A stretch of 64,000 nucleotides of DNA from Listeria cossartiae subsp. cossartiae (lineage in GTDB: Bacteria > Bacillota > Bacilli > Lactobacillales > Listeriaceae), in assembly GCF_014224155.1 (NCBI RefSeq), contig NZ_JAASUI010000001.1, positions 186,001 through 250,000 on the forward strand. Reading direction: 5' to 3'. The position numbers were made by a program, and so were the translations under genes. Positions 1 to 7,663 of this stretch are shown here, piece by piece; positions within the stretch are counted from its first letter, which is position 1; each line of letters opens with the position of its first letter. Below the pieces are notes generated by a model that saw nothing but the letters and a program-made list of their open reading frames with translations, was not told the DNA's origin and did no database searches.

Positions 1-1
1 C

Positions 2-184
2 GAACCGGTAAACATGATTTTCTTACTGGCAATTACGGATTCCGACAAAACAGACGGTCATTTAAAAATCCTTGCTGAAATTGCAACAAAACTTATGGAC
101 GATGATATTGTTGAGAATTTAAAAAGTACAAGAGATCAAGAAGAAGTTATTCGAATTTTAAATGGAGGCGTAGTAGAGATATGA
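2..184 (+). CDS. PTS IIA component, fructose/mannitol class (3' part only)
   Basis: The open frame from base 2 to a TGA at 182-184 gives 60 residues that read as the end of a PTS EIIA type-2 domain (MIFLLAI, then a helical end with KIL..IA..L and EEVIRIL). The phosphorylated histidine would lie upstream of the window. The stop overlaps the start of the IIB gene in an ATGA, so the two are translationally coupled. EIIA passes phosphate from HPr to IIB in the cytosol. The substrate is not shown by this fragment; the GH38 hydrolase downstream points to a mannoside. Confidence 0.85.
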   Translation, partial: EPVNMIFLLAITDSDKTDGHLKILAEIATKLMDDDIVENLKSTRDQEEVIRILNGGVVEI

Positions 185-501
185 AACGTAAAATTATCGC
201 AGTAACCGCATGTGCGACAGGAGTGGCACACACATATATGGCAGCGCAAGCCCTAAAAAAAGGCGCGAAAAAAATGGGCAACCTCATTAAAGTAGAAACA
301 CAAGGCGCGACAGGAATTGAAAATGAATTAACCGAAAAAGACGTAAACATTGGTGAAGTTGTCATTTTCGCAGTAGATACAAAAGTACGTAACAAAGAAC
401 GTTTTGACGGTAAAGTCGTGCTGGAAGTTCCAGTAAGCGCACCGATTAAAGATGCAGAAAAAGTAATCAACGCAGCACTTGCGTTAATTGACGAAAAATA
501 A
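181..501 (+). CDS. PTS IIB component, fructose-like
   Basis: 106 residues, the usual length for a free-standing fructose-family IIB. The N-terminus holds the family motif VTACATGVAHTYMA around residues 8-21, and the Cys in ACATG is the phosphocysteine. IIB takes phosphate from IIA and gives it to the sugar bound by IIC. It overlaps IIA by 4 nt and is followed after 12 nt by IIC, with AGGAGG before that gene. Fructose, mannose and mannosyl-glycerate PTS share this fold, so the substrate call rests on the neighbouring hydrolase. Confidence 0.92.
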   Translation: MKRKIIAVTACATGVAHTYMAAQALKKGAKKMGNLIKVETQGATGIENELTEKDVNIGEVVIFAVDTKVRNKERFDGKVVLEVPVSAPIKDAEKVINAALALIDEK

Positions 502-513
502 GGAGGATCTACC

Positions 514-1620
514 ATGTTCAGAAAAATTGGGAGTGAACTGAAAAAACACGTTTTAACAGGTATTTCATATATGATTCCGCTCGTTATCGCGGGTGCCGTA
601 ATTATGGCGATTGCGCGGGTTGGCGGTTCGTTTTTCGGAATTACAGATATTTGGGACGCGAAATATGCAGACAGTGCGAATAGCCTGATTTCGTTACTGC
701 ATAGTTTAGATGGTTTTGGTGGCTTGGCGCTAGGAATGATGTTCCCGGTTATTGCCGCATTTATCGGATATTCCATTTCGGACAAATTAGCACTGGCACC
801 AGGTCTTGTTGGTGGTTTGTTAGCACGTGATATCGGCGCAGGTTTCCTTGGGGCACTGGCAGCTGGTTTAATCGCTGGTTACACATGTCTATTGATTAAA
901 AAATACGTGAAACTGCCAAAAGCGGCGGCTTCGATTGTACCAGTATTTTTAGTACCAGTTTTTGGCACACTTATTACCGTTCTTATTATTAATTATGTTG
1001 TTGGTATTCCTTTTGCAGATTTAAATACAGCCCTTGAAAATTGGCTAAATGGTATGTCTGGATCGAACCAAATTCTAATGGCGGCAATTATTGGCGCGAT
1101 GGTTGGTTTTGACTTAGGTGGACCTGTAAATAAAGCAGCTGTAACAACGGCGATGGCACTTTTGACAAGTGGAATTTATGCACCAAATACAGCAGCACAA
1201 GTAGCAATCATCATCCCACCACTTGGTCTTGGTTTAGCAACATTAATCGCGAAACGTAAATACAATACAGAAATGCGTGAAGCAGGGAAATCATCGCTTA
1301 TTATGGGGCTTGTTGGGATTAGTGAAGGGGCAATTCCTTTCGCCGTAGAATCTCCACTTAAAGTTATTCCAGCTACGGTTCTTGGTTCTGCTGTCGGCGG
1401 CGCACTGGCTGTAGGTCTTGGCGCAATTAACCAAGCGCCAATCAGTGGTTTTTACGGCTGGTTCACTGTAGAAAATTGGCCAGTTTATATTTTAGCGATT
1501 GCAGTTGGGACGCTCATTGTTGCGGGAATGTCAGTCGCTTTACGTAAAGCAAGTGCTGGCGAGGAAATGGCTGGTTCAAGCTACGATGACGAAATTGACG
1601 AAGCAGAATGGGAAGCTTAA
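514..1620 (+). CDS. PTS IIC component, fructose-like permease
   Basis: 368 residues with about nine or ten hydrophobic segments. This is the membrane channel that carries the sugar while IIB phosphorylates it. Family signs are the N-terminal KKHVLTGISYMIPLVIAG block, the GFDLGGPVNKAA segment and the SEGAIPFA segment near residue 270, a substrate-site motif of this family. IIA, IIB and IIC are separate genes in order, ahead of a GH38 hydrolase 15 nt downstream. The operon therefore probably imports and hydrolyses a mannosyl compound such as mannosyl-glycerate; that substrate is inference. Confidence 0.92.
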   Translation: MFRKIGSELKKHVLTGISYMIPLVIAGAVIMAIARVGGSFFGITDIWDAKYADSANSLISLLHSLDGFGGLALGMMFPVIAAFIGYSISDKLALAPGLVGGLLARDIGAGFLGALAAGLIAGYTCLLIKKYVKLPKAAASIVPVFLVPVFGTLITVLIINYVVGIPFADLNTALENWLNGMSGSNQILMAAIIGAMVGFDLGGPVNKAAVTTAMALLTSGIYAPNTAAQVAIIIPPLGLGLATLIAKRKYNTEMREAGKSSLIMGLVGISEGAIPFAVESPLKVIPATVLGSAVGGALAVGLGAINQAPISGFYGWFTVENWPVYILAIAVGTLIVAGMSVALRKASAGEEMAGSSYDDEIDEAEWEA

Positions 1621-1635
1621 AAAACGGAGGTAACT

Positions 1636-4218
1636 ATGGTTAAAGCACATATTGTGAACCATACGCATTGGGACCGAGAGTGGTATTTCACCTCGGCCGA
1701 TGCACTGGTTCTAAGTGAACAACTTTTTACAGAAGTAATTGACGAATTAAAAAAGCACCCAGAAGCAAACTTTGTACTTGATGGACAATTGTCGATTTTA
1801 GACGATTATGTCGCACTTTATCCGGAAAAATTAGCGGATATTAAACAGCTGATTGCGGATGAACAACTTTTCATTGGTCCGTGGTTTACGCAAACAGATG
1901 CCTTTTTCGCGCACGGTGAGTCGATTTTGCGCAATGCGATGATTGGGATTTTTGACAGTAAAAAATACGGCGACTATATGAAAATCGGTTATTTGCCGGA
2001 TACATTTGGGTTTAATGCCCAAATACCAACGTTGCTTGAGCATGCTGGCTTTGATAATGTGATTTTCTGGCGCGGAATTCATTTAGGCGAGCACGTCGAA
2101 TCTCCGTATTTCAAATGGCAAGGACTTGGTGAGGAAACTTCGATTTATGCGATTAATATGCCACAAGGTTACGGCACGGGGATGCTACTTGAGCCAACAT
2201 CGGCATACGTGGATGGACGCCTTGATCCAGCAATTGATTTTATTGAAAAATATAGCAAGACGACCGAAGTGTTAATTCCATCGGGGAATGATCAGCTAAA
2301 TATTATTAGCAATTTTGCGGAAAAACTGGCAGAAATCAACAAAATGGGGCGCCATGATTATCAACTTAGCACCTATCAAGATTTTATTCAATATGTAAGA
2401 GAGTTGCCCGATTTAGAGAAATATCGCGGCGAATTTAGAAGCCCAGTGCTGGCACGCGTGCATAAAACTATTGGCTCCAGCCGAATGAATATCAAGCTGA
2501 AAAGCGCGTCACTCGAGCAAAAACTGCTAACGCGGATCGAACCGCTACTTGTGATTGCTAAGGCATCCGGTATTTCCATCAGCGAGCGTTTACTAATGCA
2601 CACGTGGAAAAAACTGCTAGAAGGCCAAGCGCACGATAGTTTGGCTGGCTGCGTTTCCGATCCTGTTGCCGAAGATATTTTGCACCGGATGAAGGAAGCC
2701 GATGAGCTGTGTGATAGCATTGAAAATACAATTGTGAAGAAAATTGCCGATGATTTGGTACTTGCCGCGAATGAAATTATCATTTTTAACACCGATTTAC
2801 ATGATTTTGATGGATTTAAAGAAATTCAAGTAGTAACTGAGCATAAAAATATCCATTTCCCAGCATTTCCGGATGCGACGATTGTCCAAGAAGAATTCAT
2901 CCCATCGCGTGAAAATGTGCTAGAAGAAACGCCAGCCGGTAACCGATTTATTGAAGAGCCAGGCTATTATGTGCTTCAAGTACGCATCAAAGTGGAGCTG
3001 CCGGGGCTTGGTTACCGTGTGATTGCTTTTGAAGAGAATGATCGCGAACTGGATTCGATGGTTGCTTCCAATGATGTGGCAATTGCGAATGATTTCTACA
3101 AAATCACTTTTGAAAATGGCGAAATCGCGCTTGAAAAAGCAAATGGCGAGCGTACAACTTCCTTTATTACGTTGGAAGATGATGTGAACGCTGGAGATAC
3201 GTATGATTATTCACCGCTAGCCGGAGATATTGCAGAATTATTCACTTTTTCCGAAGCAAAAACGGAGAAATCAAGTGAAGTCGAACGTTTAATTTTAACT
3301 GGAAAGAACGATTTTCCACTAGACCGTTTGACAAAAGAAGGCCAAGGCGAGTTACAAATTGAGCTGATTTTAGAACTGAAAAAAGGTAGCGAACTGCTAG
3401 ATGTTAAAATCGAAGTGGACAACCAAATCAAAAACCACCGATTACGCTTGAAAGTAAATACAGGCGTGAAAACAGATTACAACATCGCCTCGCTTCCATT
3501 CGGATACATCCAAAGAAAACCAGTTGTACCAGCGAATTGGCAAGAAACATACAGCGAAATGCCTATTGATATCGAGCCGCTAGAACAAAGTGTGACGCTA
3601 ACAAATAAAGCAAAAAGCTGCACCATTTTCACACGCGGCGTCAAAGAATACCAACAATTGGATCAACAGTTAGCACTGACGCTACTCGCAACAACCGGAC
3701 AACTTGGGAAACCTGATTTAGCTTACCGCCCAGGCCGAGCATCAGGCGACACAACGAAAAAAGGCCACGTGCTCATCGAAACAACCGGCGCTCAACTACT
3801 CGGCAAACATGAATTCTCACTCGCCATCTATCTCGGCGACCTAGCTTTCGACGAACACAAAACCGCAGAACGCACCAAAATTTTCAACCAAGCAAACGTG
3901 TCCTACCAACGCCAACCTTTCAATCATTTTTTACACCGTTTAGACAATAAAATCCAGAAAACCGAACGAAAATTAGGCGCGAAGCAAACGTTAGGCATGT
4001 TGAATTTACCAGAAAAATACTTAGTTTCGGCGTGTCATCCGTCGTATTATGCAGCGGATAAATACATCATCCGCATTGAAAATCCAACCAACGCACCGCA
4101 AAAGTTGGAATTACCGGATGTAGCATTTGACTATGTGAACGCTATTGAAGAAATCGTCGAAAATCAAGACAACATGATTCCAGCATATGGTGCTGTGACA
4201 TTGCGATTAGGAATATAG
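1636..4218 (+). CDS. GH38 alpha-mannosidase / mannosylglycerate hydrolase family
   Basis: 860 residues, normal for bacterial GH38 enzymes. The zinc-binding motif HTHWDREW is at residues 9-16 and the nucleophile aspartate lies in GYLPDTFGF (D about 122). HDSLAGC near residue 335 is the third metal-site block. There is no signal peptide, so it acts on phosphorylated sugar in the cytosol. As the last gene of the PTS operon it likely splits an imported mannosyl-phosphate compound, as MngB does in Escherichia coli. The exact substrate is unproven. A good RBS (GGAGG) precedes the ATG. Confidence 0.9.
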   Translation: MVKAHIVNHTHWDREWYFTSADALVLSEQLFTEVIDELKKHPEANFVLDGQLSILDDYVALYPEKLADIKQLIADEQLFIGPWFTQTDAFFAHGESILRNAMIGIFDSKKYGDYMKIGYLPDTFGFNAQIPTLLEHAGFDNVIFWRGIHLGEHVESPYFKWQGLGEETSIYAINMPQGYGTGMLLEPTSAYVDGRLDPAIDFIEKYSKTTEVLIPSGNDQLNIISNFAEKLAEINKMGRHDYQLSTYQDFIQYVRELPDLEKYRGEFRSPVLARVHKTIGSSRMNIKLKSASLEQKLLTRIEPLLVIAKASGISISERLLMHTWKKLLEGQAHDSLAGCVSDPVAEDILHRMKEADELCDSIENTIVKKIADDLVLAANEIIIFNTDLHDFDGFKEIQVVTEHKNIHFPAFPDATIVQEEFIPSRENVLEETPAGNRFIEEPGYYVLQVRIKVELPGLGYRVIAFEENDRELDSMVASNDVAIANDFYKITFENGEIALEKANGERTTSFITLEDDVNAGDTYDYSPLAGDIAELFTFSEAKTEKSSEVERLILTGKNDFPLDRLTKEGQGELQIELILELKKGSELLDVKIEVDNQIKNHRLRLKVNTGVKTDYNIASLPFGYIQRKPVVPANWQETYSEMPIDIEPLEQSVTLTNKAKSCTIFTRGVKEYQQLDQQLALTLLATTGQLGKPDLAYRPGRASGDTTKKGHVLIETTGAQLLGKHEFSLAIYLGDLAFDEHKTAERTKIFNQANVSYQRQPFNHFLHRLDNKIQKTERKLGAKQTLGMLNLPEKYLVSACHPSYYAADKYIIRIENPTNAPQKLELPDVAFDYVNAIEEIVENQDNMIPAYGAVTLRLGI

Positions 4219-4222
4219 AAGG

Positions 4223-4259
4223 AAAACTTGCTCAAAGCTTTTAGGTTGAGCAAGTTTTT
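4223..4259 (+). terminator. Intrinsic terminator of the PTS-GH38 operon
   Basis: The stem AAAACTTGCTCAA pairs with TTGAGCAAGTTTT across a 10-nt loop and is followed by a T run. It starts 4 nt after the GH38 stop codon. Confidence 0.9.
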
Positions 4260-4305
4260 ATTTGCGTGGGATTGCATTGAAGTATTAAACATGATATCTT
4301 TGGGA

Positions 4306-4319
4306 TGAAAACGCTTAAA
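4306..4319 (+). promoter_or_regulatory. Candidate cre (CcpA) site
   Basis: TGAAAACGCTTAAA matches the catabolite-responsive element consensus TGWAANCGNTNWCA at all but one position. It lies about 36 nt upstream of the next gene's start, where CcpA would repress. It could also be chance; no promoter boxes are clear around it. Confidence 0.4.
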
Positions 4320-4354
4320 TTAGCAGCACCATTTTCAAAAAAGGAGATAGAGAA

Positions 4355-4870
4355 ATGAACCGACAACAATTAGAAAGATTAGATCAGAGTTATATCTATG
4401 AAGTATACGCAGATAAGGAAGAAACAAACGAATTTTATATGGGATACATAAAAGCAATTTTTAAAAAGTATATTATAATGGAAAATTATCATAGAAGTGG
4501 TCAATTTGATGGTTTTGTTATTATCGCAAATGAAAATATTTTTAAAGTACAAAAAGATACCAAATATCTGGAGCCCTATAAAAACGTAAAACCACCACAA
4601 ATGCAAATGCCGGAATTAAGTAGCAAAGGAGATACCCTTTACAATTTTCTTCATTGGACGAAAGAAAATAAGAAAGTAGTGGAGCTAACAACGGTTTGGG
4701 ATGAACTAATTATTGGTGAGATTGACGTGCTTGATGATGAATTAGTATCTATGAATATCCTTTCGTCCGATGATTTTTCACCAGATGGACAATGTTGTAT
4801 TGAGTACGAATCTGTCCTAGATATGTGTGTTGATACTTTGAAATTGCAGTTTATGGATTCGAATTGTTAA
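4355..4870 (+). CDS. Hypothetical protein, distant member of island family A
   Basis: 171 residues, cytosolic, no named domain. It has two similar-looking beta-rich halves. The first, YEVYADKEET..FYMGYI, resembles YASREDDYFEAGYI of the 184-aa protein at 15157. The second, DELIIGEID..DDELVSM with GQCCIEYESVLDM, resembles GDETPAIGMI with GTCWIKKEDIL. This gene therefore looks like an outlying relative of the toxin-island family A, 3 kb upstream of the RHS gene. It stands alone after a terminator with its own RBS (AAGGAGATAG) and a cre-like site. The function may be immunity, but that is inferred only from the relatives. Confidence 0.6.
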   Translation: MNRQQLERLDQSYIYEVYADKEETNEFYMGYIKAIFKKYIIMENYHRSGQFDGFVIIANENIFKVQKDTKYLEPYKNVKPPQMQMPELSSKGDTLYNFLHWTKENKKVVELTTVWDELIIGEIDVLDDELVSMNILSSDDFSPDGQCCIEYESVLDMCVDTLKLQFMDSNC

Positions 4871-4905
4871 AATGTTTTATTTTTCCATGTGAATGTCCCC
4901 TTGAG

Positions 4906-4933
4906 TTGTATTTTTCCTAATAAGTGTTATAAT
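4906..4933 (+). promoter_or_regulatory. Promoter of the antisense RNA (RNA II) of the Fst-type locus
   Basis: TTGTAT at 4906-4911 and TATAAT at 4928-4933 are 16 nt apart, with an extended TG before the -10. Transcription would begin near 4940 and run into the hairpin at 4964-5000, giving an RNA of about 65 nt. Confidence 0.7.
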
Positions 4934-4939
4934 AAAGTT

Positions 4940-5003
4940 GGAAAATGAATCATTTAATGCACAAAAATCCCCGAGTCCGGCTAAAGACCTCGGGGATTTT
5001 CTT
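4940..5003 (+). ncRNA. Antisense RNA (RNA II-like antitoxin) of a type I toxin-antitoxin system
   Basis: A short transcript is predicted between an extended -10 promoter and a strong hairpin. It carries the 16-mer GAATCATTTAATGCAC (4947-4962). The same 16-mer occurs at 5122-5137, where on the other strand it covers the toxin's start codon and the edge of its Shine-Dalgarno. The RNA can thus pair in trans with the toxin mRNA start, and also over the shared terminator. This is the direct-repeat layout known for Fst/par RNA I and RNA II. The transcript itself is inferred. Confidence 0.7.
4964..5000. terminator. Bidirectional terminator shared by toxin mRNA and antisense RNA
   Basis: AAAATCCCCGAG pairs perfectly with CTCGGGGATTTT around a 13-nt loop. 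A-rich and T-rich flanks allow termination in both directions, as in Fst-type loci where the two RNAs converge. Confidence 0.9.
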
Positions 5004-5023
5004 GTGGTTAGAACGGTTGCCGT

Positions 5024-5128
5024 CTACTTATGTTTTTTATCACTACGATGTTCTAACCAATATTTGTAGGTAGCTAAAGTAATTCCTACAAAAATCGGAG
5101 CGATAAGACTGAAAAAAAATAGAATCAT
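5024..5128 (-). CDS. Fst/Ldr-type type I toxin, 34-aa membrane peptide
   Basis: On the minus strand, GGGAGG is followed at good spacing by ATG at 5128 and an ORF of 34 codons ending in TAG. The peptide starts MILFFFSLIAPIFVGITLA and ends with charged residues (EHRSDKKHK). It has one hydrophobic helix holding the IAPIFVG motif of the Fst family, then an aromatic Y-W pair and a polar tail. These peptides insert in the membrane and stop growth when overproduced. Locus architecture (antisense RNA, repeats, shared terminator, 5' hairpin) supports the call strongly. It is too short for routine gene callers. Confidence 0.88.
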   Translation of the reverse strand: MILFFFSLIAPIFVGITLATYKYWLEHRSDKKHK

Positions 5129-5140
5129 TTAATGCACCTC

Positions 5141-5178
5141 CCTTCAGACGAACAATGTTCCTATTGTTCGTCTGAAGG
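5141..5178 (-). promoter_or_regulatory. 5' stem-loop of the toxin mRNA
   Basis: CCTTCAGACGAACAAT (5141-5156) and its perfect inverted copy (5163-5178) flank a 6-nt loop. In the minus-strand transcript this 16-bp stem sits just upstream of the toxin ribosome site. Fst RNA I has a 5' structure in the same place that limits translation until antisense pairing is settled. Confidence 0.75.
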
Positions 5179-5192
5179 TAGACGACTTAATT

Positions 5193-5198
5193 ATTATA
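5193..5198 (-). promoter_or_regulatory. -10 box of the toxin mRNA promoter
   Basis: On the minus strand the sequence TGCTATAAT is an extended -10. The -35 region is weak. Transcription would start near 5186 and reach the shared terminator, giving about 220 nt. Confidence 0.6.
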
Positions 5199-5250
5199 GC
5201 ACGCTCACATAATTTAAAGAGATGTTTTAAAGAATAAAAATAAATCCATA

Positions 5251-5295
5251 AAAAGCAGCAATAAAACTAATTTTAGTTGTATTGCTGCTTTTTTT
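5251..5295 (-). terminator. Terminator of the LysR gene
   Basis: The arms AAAAGCAGCAATA and TATTGCTGCTTTT form a stem around an AT-rich loop just past the LysR stop, with a T run on the minus strand. Confidence 0.85.
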
Positions 5296-5297
5296 AC

Positions 5298-6173
5298 TTA
5301 TTTTGTCATTTCTTTTTCTATCAACTTCAAAAATTCCTTCGCTGCGCTCGAAAAAGTGGGGTTCTTTTTCCAAACAATGCTTATGCCAGCAGTGAGGGGT
5401 GGCGAAAAAGGAATAAATTTCAAATTCGTATTGTCCGTGTTGATAATGCCATCGATACAAAGAATACTGGCAATATTTTCTTTAGCTAAAAGCGAGGCAT
5501 TATAAAGCAAATTATATCTACCAATCACATTCAATTGTTCGAAATGTCCTCCTAACCAATTTGCTAGTTGATTATCTACGAAAGTTTGATTCGAAACCAT
5601 TATTGGATTTTCTTGAATATCACCGGGAGTTATAACTTCTTTTTGCGCTAAAGGATGGGCTGTATTTACTAAAATTCCCCATCTGTCTACTAAAGAAAGC
5701 TGCAAATATTCGTATGCCTGCATTTCAACAGGATTAATGACCAACCCAAAATCCAGCAGCCCGTGCTCAATTTTTTCTAAAACATCGTCGGCGTTACCAC
5801 TATGTAGTTGAAACGTAATCTCGGGATGTATTTCTCTCAGCTGATGAATGACACTACCAATAAACTCAAACCCCCTCGTTTCCCCAGCACCTATCGTTAT
5901 TTTCCCACTAATTGTTTCATTTTGTAGCAAGTTCGAAGTTGTTAATTCGACTAAAGATAAAATCTCCTTCGCACGATTTGCCAAGTAAACCCCATCTTCT
6001 GTTAAGGTAATAGAACGATTTCCGCGAATAAACAGCGTTATACCTAACTCTTCCTCAAGTTCCTTCAATTGTTTAGAAAGCGTTGGCTGAGAAAGATGAA
6101 GTACTTCCGCCGCTTTACTAATCGTCTTTTCACGAGCGACAGTTAAAAAATAATTTAACACACGTAATTCCAT
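5298..6173 (-). CDS. LysR-family transcriptional regulator
   Basis: 291 residues, typical of LTTRs. The N-terminal winged helix reads MELRVLNYFLTVAREKTISK, then AAEVLHLSQPTLSKQLKELE (residues 1-40). An effector-binding domain with two alpha/beta lobes follows (IGAGETRGF, then LDFGLVINP). The gene is divergent from the acetyltransferase-SDR operon and shares a 118-nt regulatory gap with it, the classic layout for a LysR activator of its neighbour. The effector is unknown. In L. monocytogenes EGD-e this corresponds, from memory, to lmo0430. Confidence 0.95.
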   Translation of the reverse strand: MELRVLNYFLTVAREKTISKAAEVLHLSQPTLSKQLKELEEELGITLFIRGNRSITLTEDGVYLANRAKEILSLVELTTSNLLQNETISGKITIGAGETRGFEFIGSVIHQLREIHPEITFQLHSGNADDVLEKIEHGLLDFGLVINPVEMQAYEYLQLSLVDRWGILVNTAHPLAQKEVITPGDIQENPIMVSNQTFVDNQLANWLGGHFEQLNVIGRYNLLYNASLLAKENIASILCIDGIINTDNTNLKFIPFSPPLTAGISIVWKKNPTFSSAAKEFLKLIEKEMTK

Positions 6174-6188
6174 GAGGCTCTCCTTCCT

Positions 6189-6213
6189 ATAACCAAAACG
6201 AATAGTTGGCTAT
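6189..6213. promoter_or_regulatory. Candidate LysR operator
   Basis: ATAACCAA (6189-6196) and TTGGCTAT (6206-6213) form an imperfect dyad with one mismatch. Inside it, ATAG-TTGG-CTAT is a perfect short palindrome. It lies 16 nt upstream of the LysR start in the shared intergenic region, where LTTRs normally bind. Confidence 0.5.
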
Positions 6214-6249
6214 GATTTATAAGTATTATTCAATTATAACTTTTCTCCG

Positions 6250-6255
6250 TATAAT
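6250..6255 (+). promoter_or_regulatory. -10 box of the acetyltransferase-SDR operon
   Basis: TATAAT lies about 37 nt upstream of the acetyltransferase start. The -35 region (TTATTC about 18 nt upstream) is poor, which fits a promoter that needs the divergent LysR protein. Confidence 0.5.
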
Positions 6256-6291
6256 TAAGAAGTAAAAGATTTTCGGGGGGGAGAGCGCATA

Positions 6292-6858
6292 ATGATACAA
6301 GATTTACAGAAAAGAATTGTCGGTAAAGAAATTCTGCAAGGATCAAATCTTTCAAATGAAATTCATGAGGTAAAGCAAAACAACGAACAATTAATCGTCG
6401 AACTAAATACCAAATATCATTCAAAAAAAGAAATAACGAAATGCCTCAGTGAAATCACCGGAAAACCTGTGGATTCCTCTGTGGAGGTTTCACTTCCTTT
6501 TTACAGTGATTTTGGTAAACATATTACTTTTGGAAAAAATATCTTTATCAATTTGAATGTAACTTTCGTGGATTTGGGCGGGATTACGATTGAAGATAAT
6601 GTCTTAATTGGCCCAGGAGCAAGACTTGTGACCGTCAACCATTTAGTTAGCCCGAAAAAGAGACGTGGCTTAAGAGTAGCCCCAATTTGTGTGAAGAAAA
6701 ACGCCTGGATTGGCGCAAATGCAACGATATTATCAGGCGTAACAATCGGTGAAAATGCGATCATTGCTGCGGATGCTACCGTCACAAGAGATGTCCCAGC
6801 AAACGTTGTCGTCGCCGGAAGCCCCGCCAAACAAATTCGTAAAATTATTGAGGAATAA
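6292..6858 (+). CDS. Sugar O-acetyltransferase, left-handed beta-helix (LacA/Maa/NodL type)
   Basis: 188 residues. A helical N-terminal segment is followed by hexapeptide repeats (ITIEDNVLIGPGARL, then VTIGENAIIAADATV) and the family ending VVAGSPAKQIRKI. The histidine in TVNH near residue 120 is the general base in this family. The enzyme moves acetyl from acetyl-CoA to a sugar or similar hydroxyl. It starts after a strong GGGGGGAGAG site and is followed after 13 nt by the SDR gene. The acceptor is not known. Confidence 0.92.
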   Translation: MIQDLQKRIVGKEILQGSNLSNEIHEVKQNNEQLIVELNTKYHSKKEITKCLSEITGKPVDSSVEVSLPFYSDFGKHITFGKNIFINLNVTFVDLGGITIEDNVLIGPGARLVTVNHLVSPKKRRGLRVAPICVKKNAWIGANATILSGVTIGENAIIAADATVTRDVPANVVVAGSPAKQIRKIIEE

Positions 6859-6871
6859 GGAGAGATAACCA

Positions 6872-7618
6872 ATGACAATCAAAAACAAAGTAATTATCAT
6901 AACTGGAGCATCATCCGGAATTGGTGAAGCAACAGCCTTACTTTTAGCCGAAAAAGGGGCGAAAGTAGTTCTTGCTGCTCGTCGCGTGGAAAAGCTGGAA
7001 AAAATTGTTCAAACCATTAAAGCGAGTTCAGGTGAAGCAATTTTTGCCAAAACGGATGTAACAAAACGTGAAGATAATAAGAAATTAGTAAAATTAGCGA
7101 TTGAAACATACGGAAAAGTGGATGCAATCTTTTTAAATGCGGGAATAATGCCGAATTCGCCATTATCAGCTTTAAAAGAAGACGAATGGGAGCAAATGAT
7201 TGATATCAATATTAAAGGTGTGCTAAATGGAATTGCGGCGGTGCTGCCTTCTTTCATGGCTCAAAAATCAGGACACATCATCGCAACTTCTTCTGTAGCA
7301 GGATTAAAAGCATATCCCGGCGGTGCTGTATATGGCGCGACTAAATGGGCAGTCCGTGACCTAATGGAAGTATTACGAATGGAGTCAGCCCAAGAAGGAA
7401 CCAACATCCGCACTGCGACCATTTATCCAGCAGCGATCAATACGGAATTACTAGAAACGATTACAGATAAAGAAACCGAGCAAGGAATGACCAATTTATA
7501 TAAACAATATGGCATCACACCTGATCGTATCGCGAGCATTGTTGCTTATGCCATTGAGCAACCCGAAGACGTAAACGTAAATGAATTCACAGTAGGTCCA
7601 ACTAGTCAACCGTGGTAA
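6872..7618 (+). CDS. Short-chain dehydrogenase/reductase (classical SDR)
   Basis: 248 residues. Nucleotide-binding motif TGASSGIGEA is at residues 11-20, NAG appears in LNAGIMPNS, the catalytic serine is in ATSSVAG, and YGATK supplies the YxxxK pair. These are all the parts of an active NAD(P)-dependent oxidoreductase. It is cotranscribed with the acetyltransferase and probably controlled by the divergent LysR protein. It matches lmo0432 in order, the gene that precedes inlA in L. monocytogenes; here the toxin island follows instead. The substrate is unknown. Confidence 0.95.
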   Translation: MTIKNKVIIITGASSGIGEATALLLAEKGAKVVLAARRVEKLEKIVQTIKASSGEAIFAKTDVTKREDNKKLVKLAIETYGKVDAIFLNAGIMPNSPLSALKEDEWEQMIDINIKGVLNGIAAVLPSFMAQKSGHIIATSSVAGLKAYPGGAVYGATKWAVRDLMEVLRMESAQEGTNIRTATIYPAAINTELLETITDKETEQGMTNLYKQYGITPDRIASIVAYAIEQPEDVNVNEFTVGPTSQPW

Positions 7619-7622
7619 GTGG

Positions 7623-7663
7623 AAAAACCTTGAACGGAAGAATTATCGGTTCAAGGTTTTTTT
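7623..7663 (+). terminator. Terminator after the SDR gene
   Basis: AAAAACCTTGAAC and GTTCAAGGTTTTTTT pair around a 13-nt loop, directly after the SDR stop codon. Confidence 0.9.

Noticed and set aside
147-785. 212-codon minus-strand frame opposite the PTS IIB and IIC genes
   Set aside because: It is covered by two certain genes on the plus strand, has no ribosome site and reads as low-complexity Ser/Ala/Ile.
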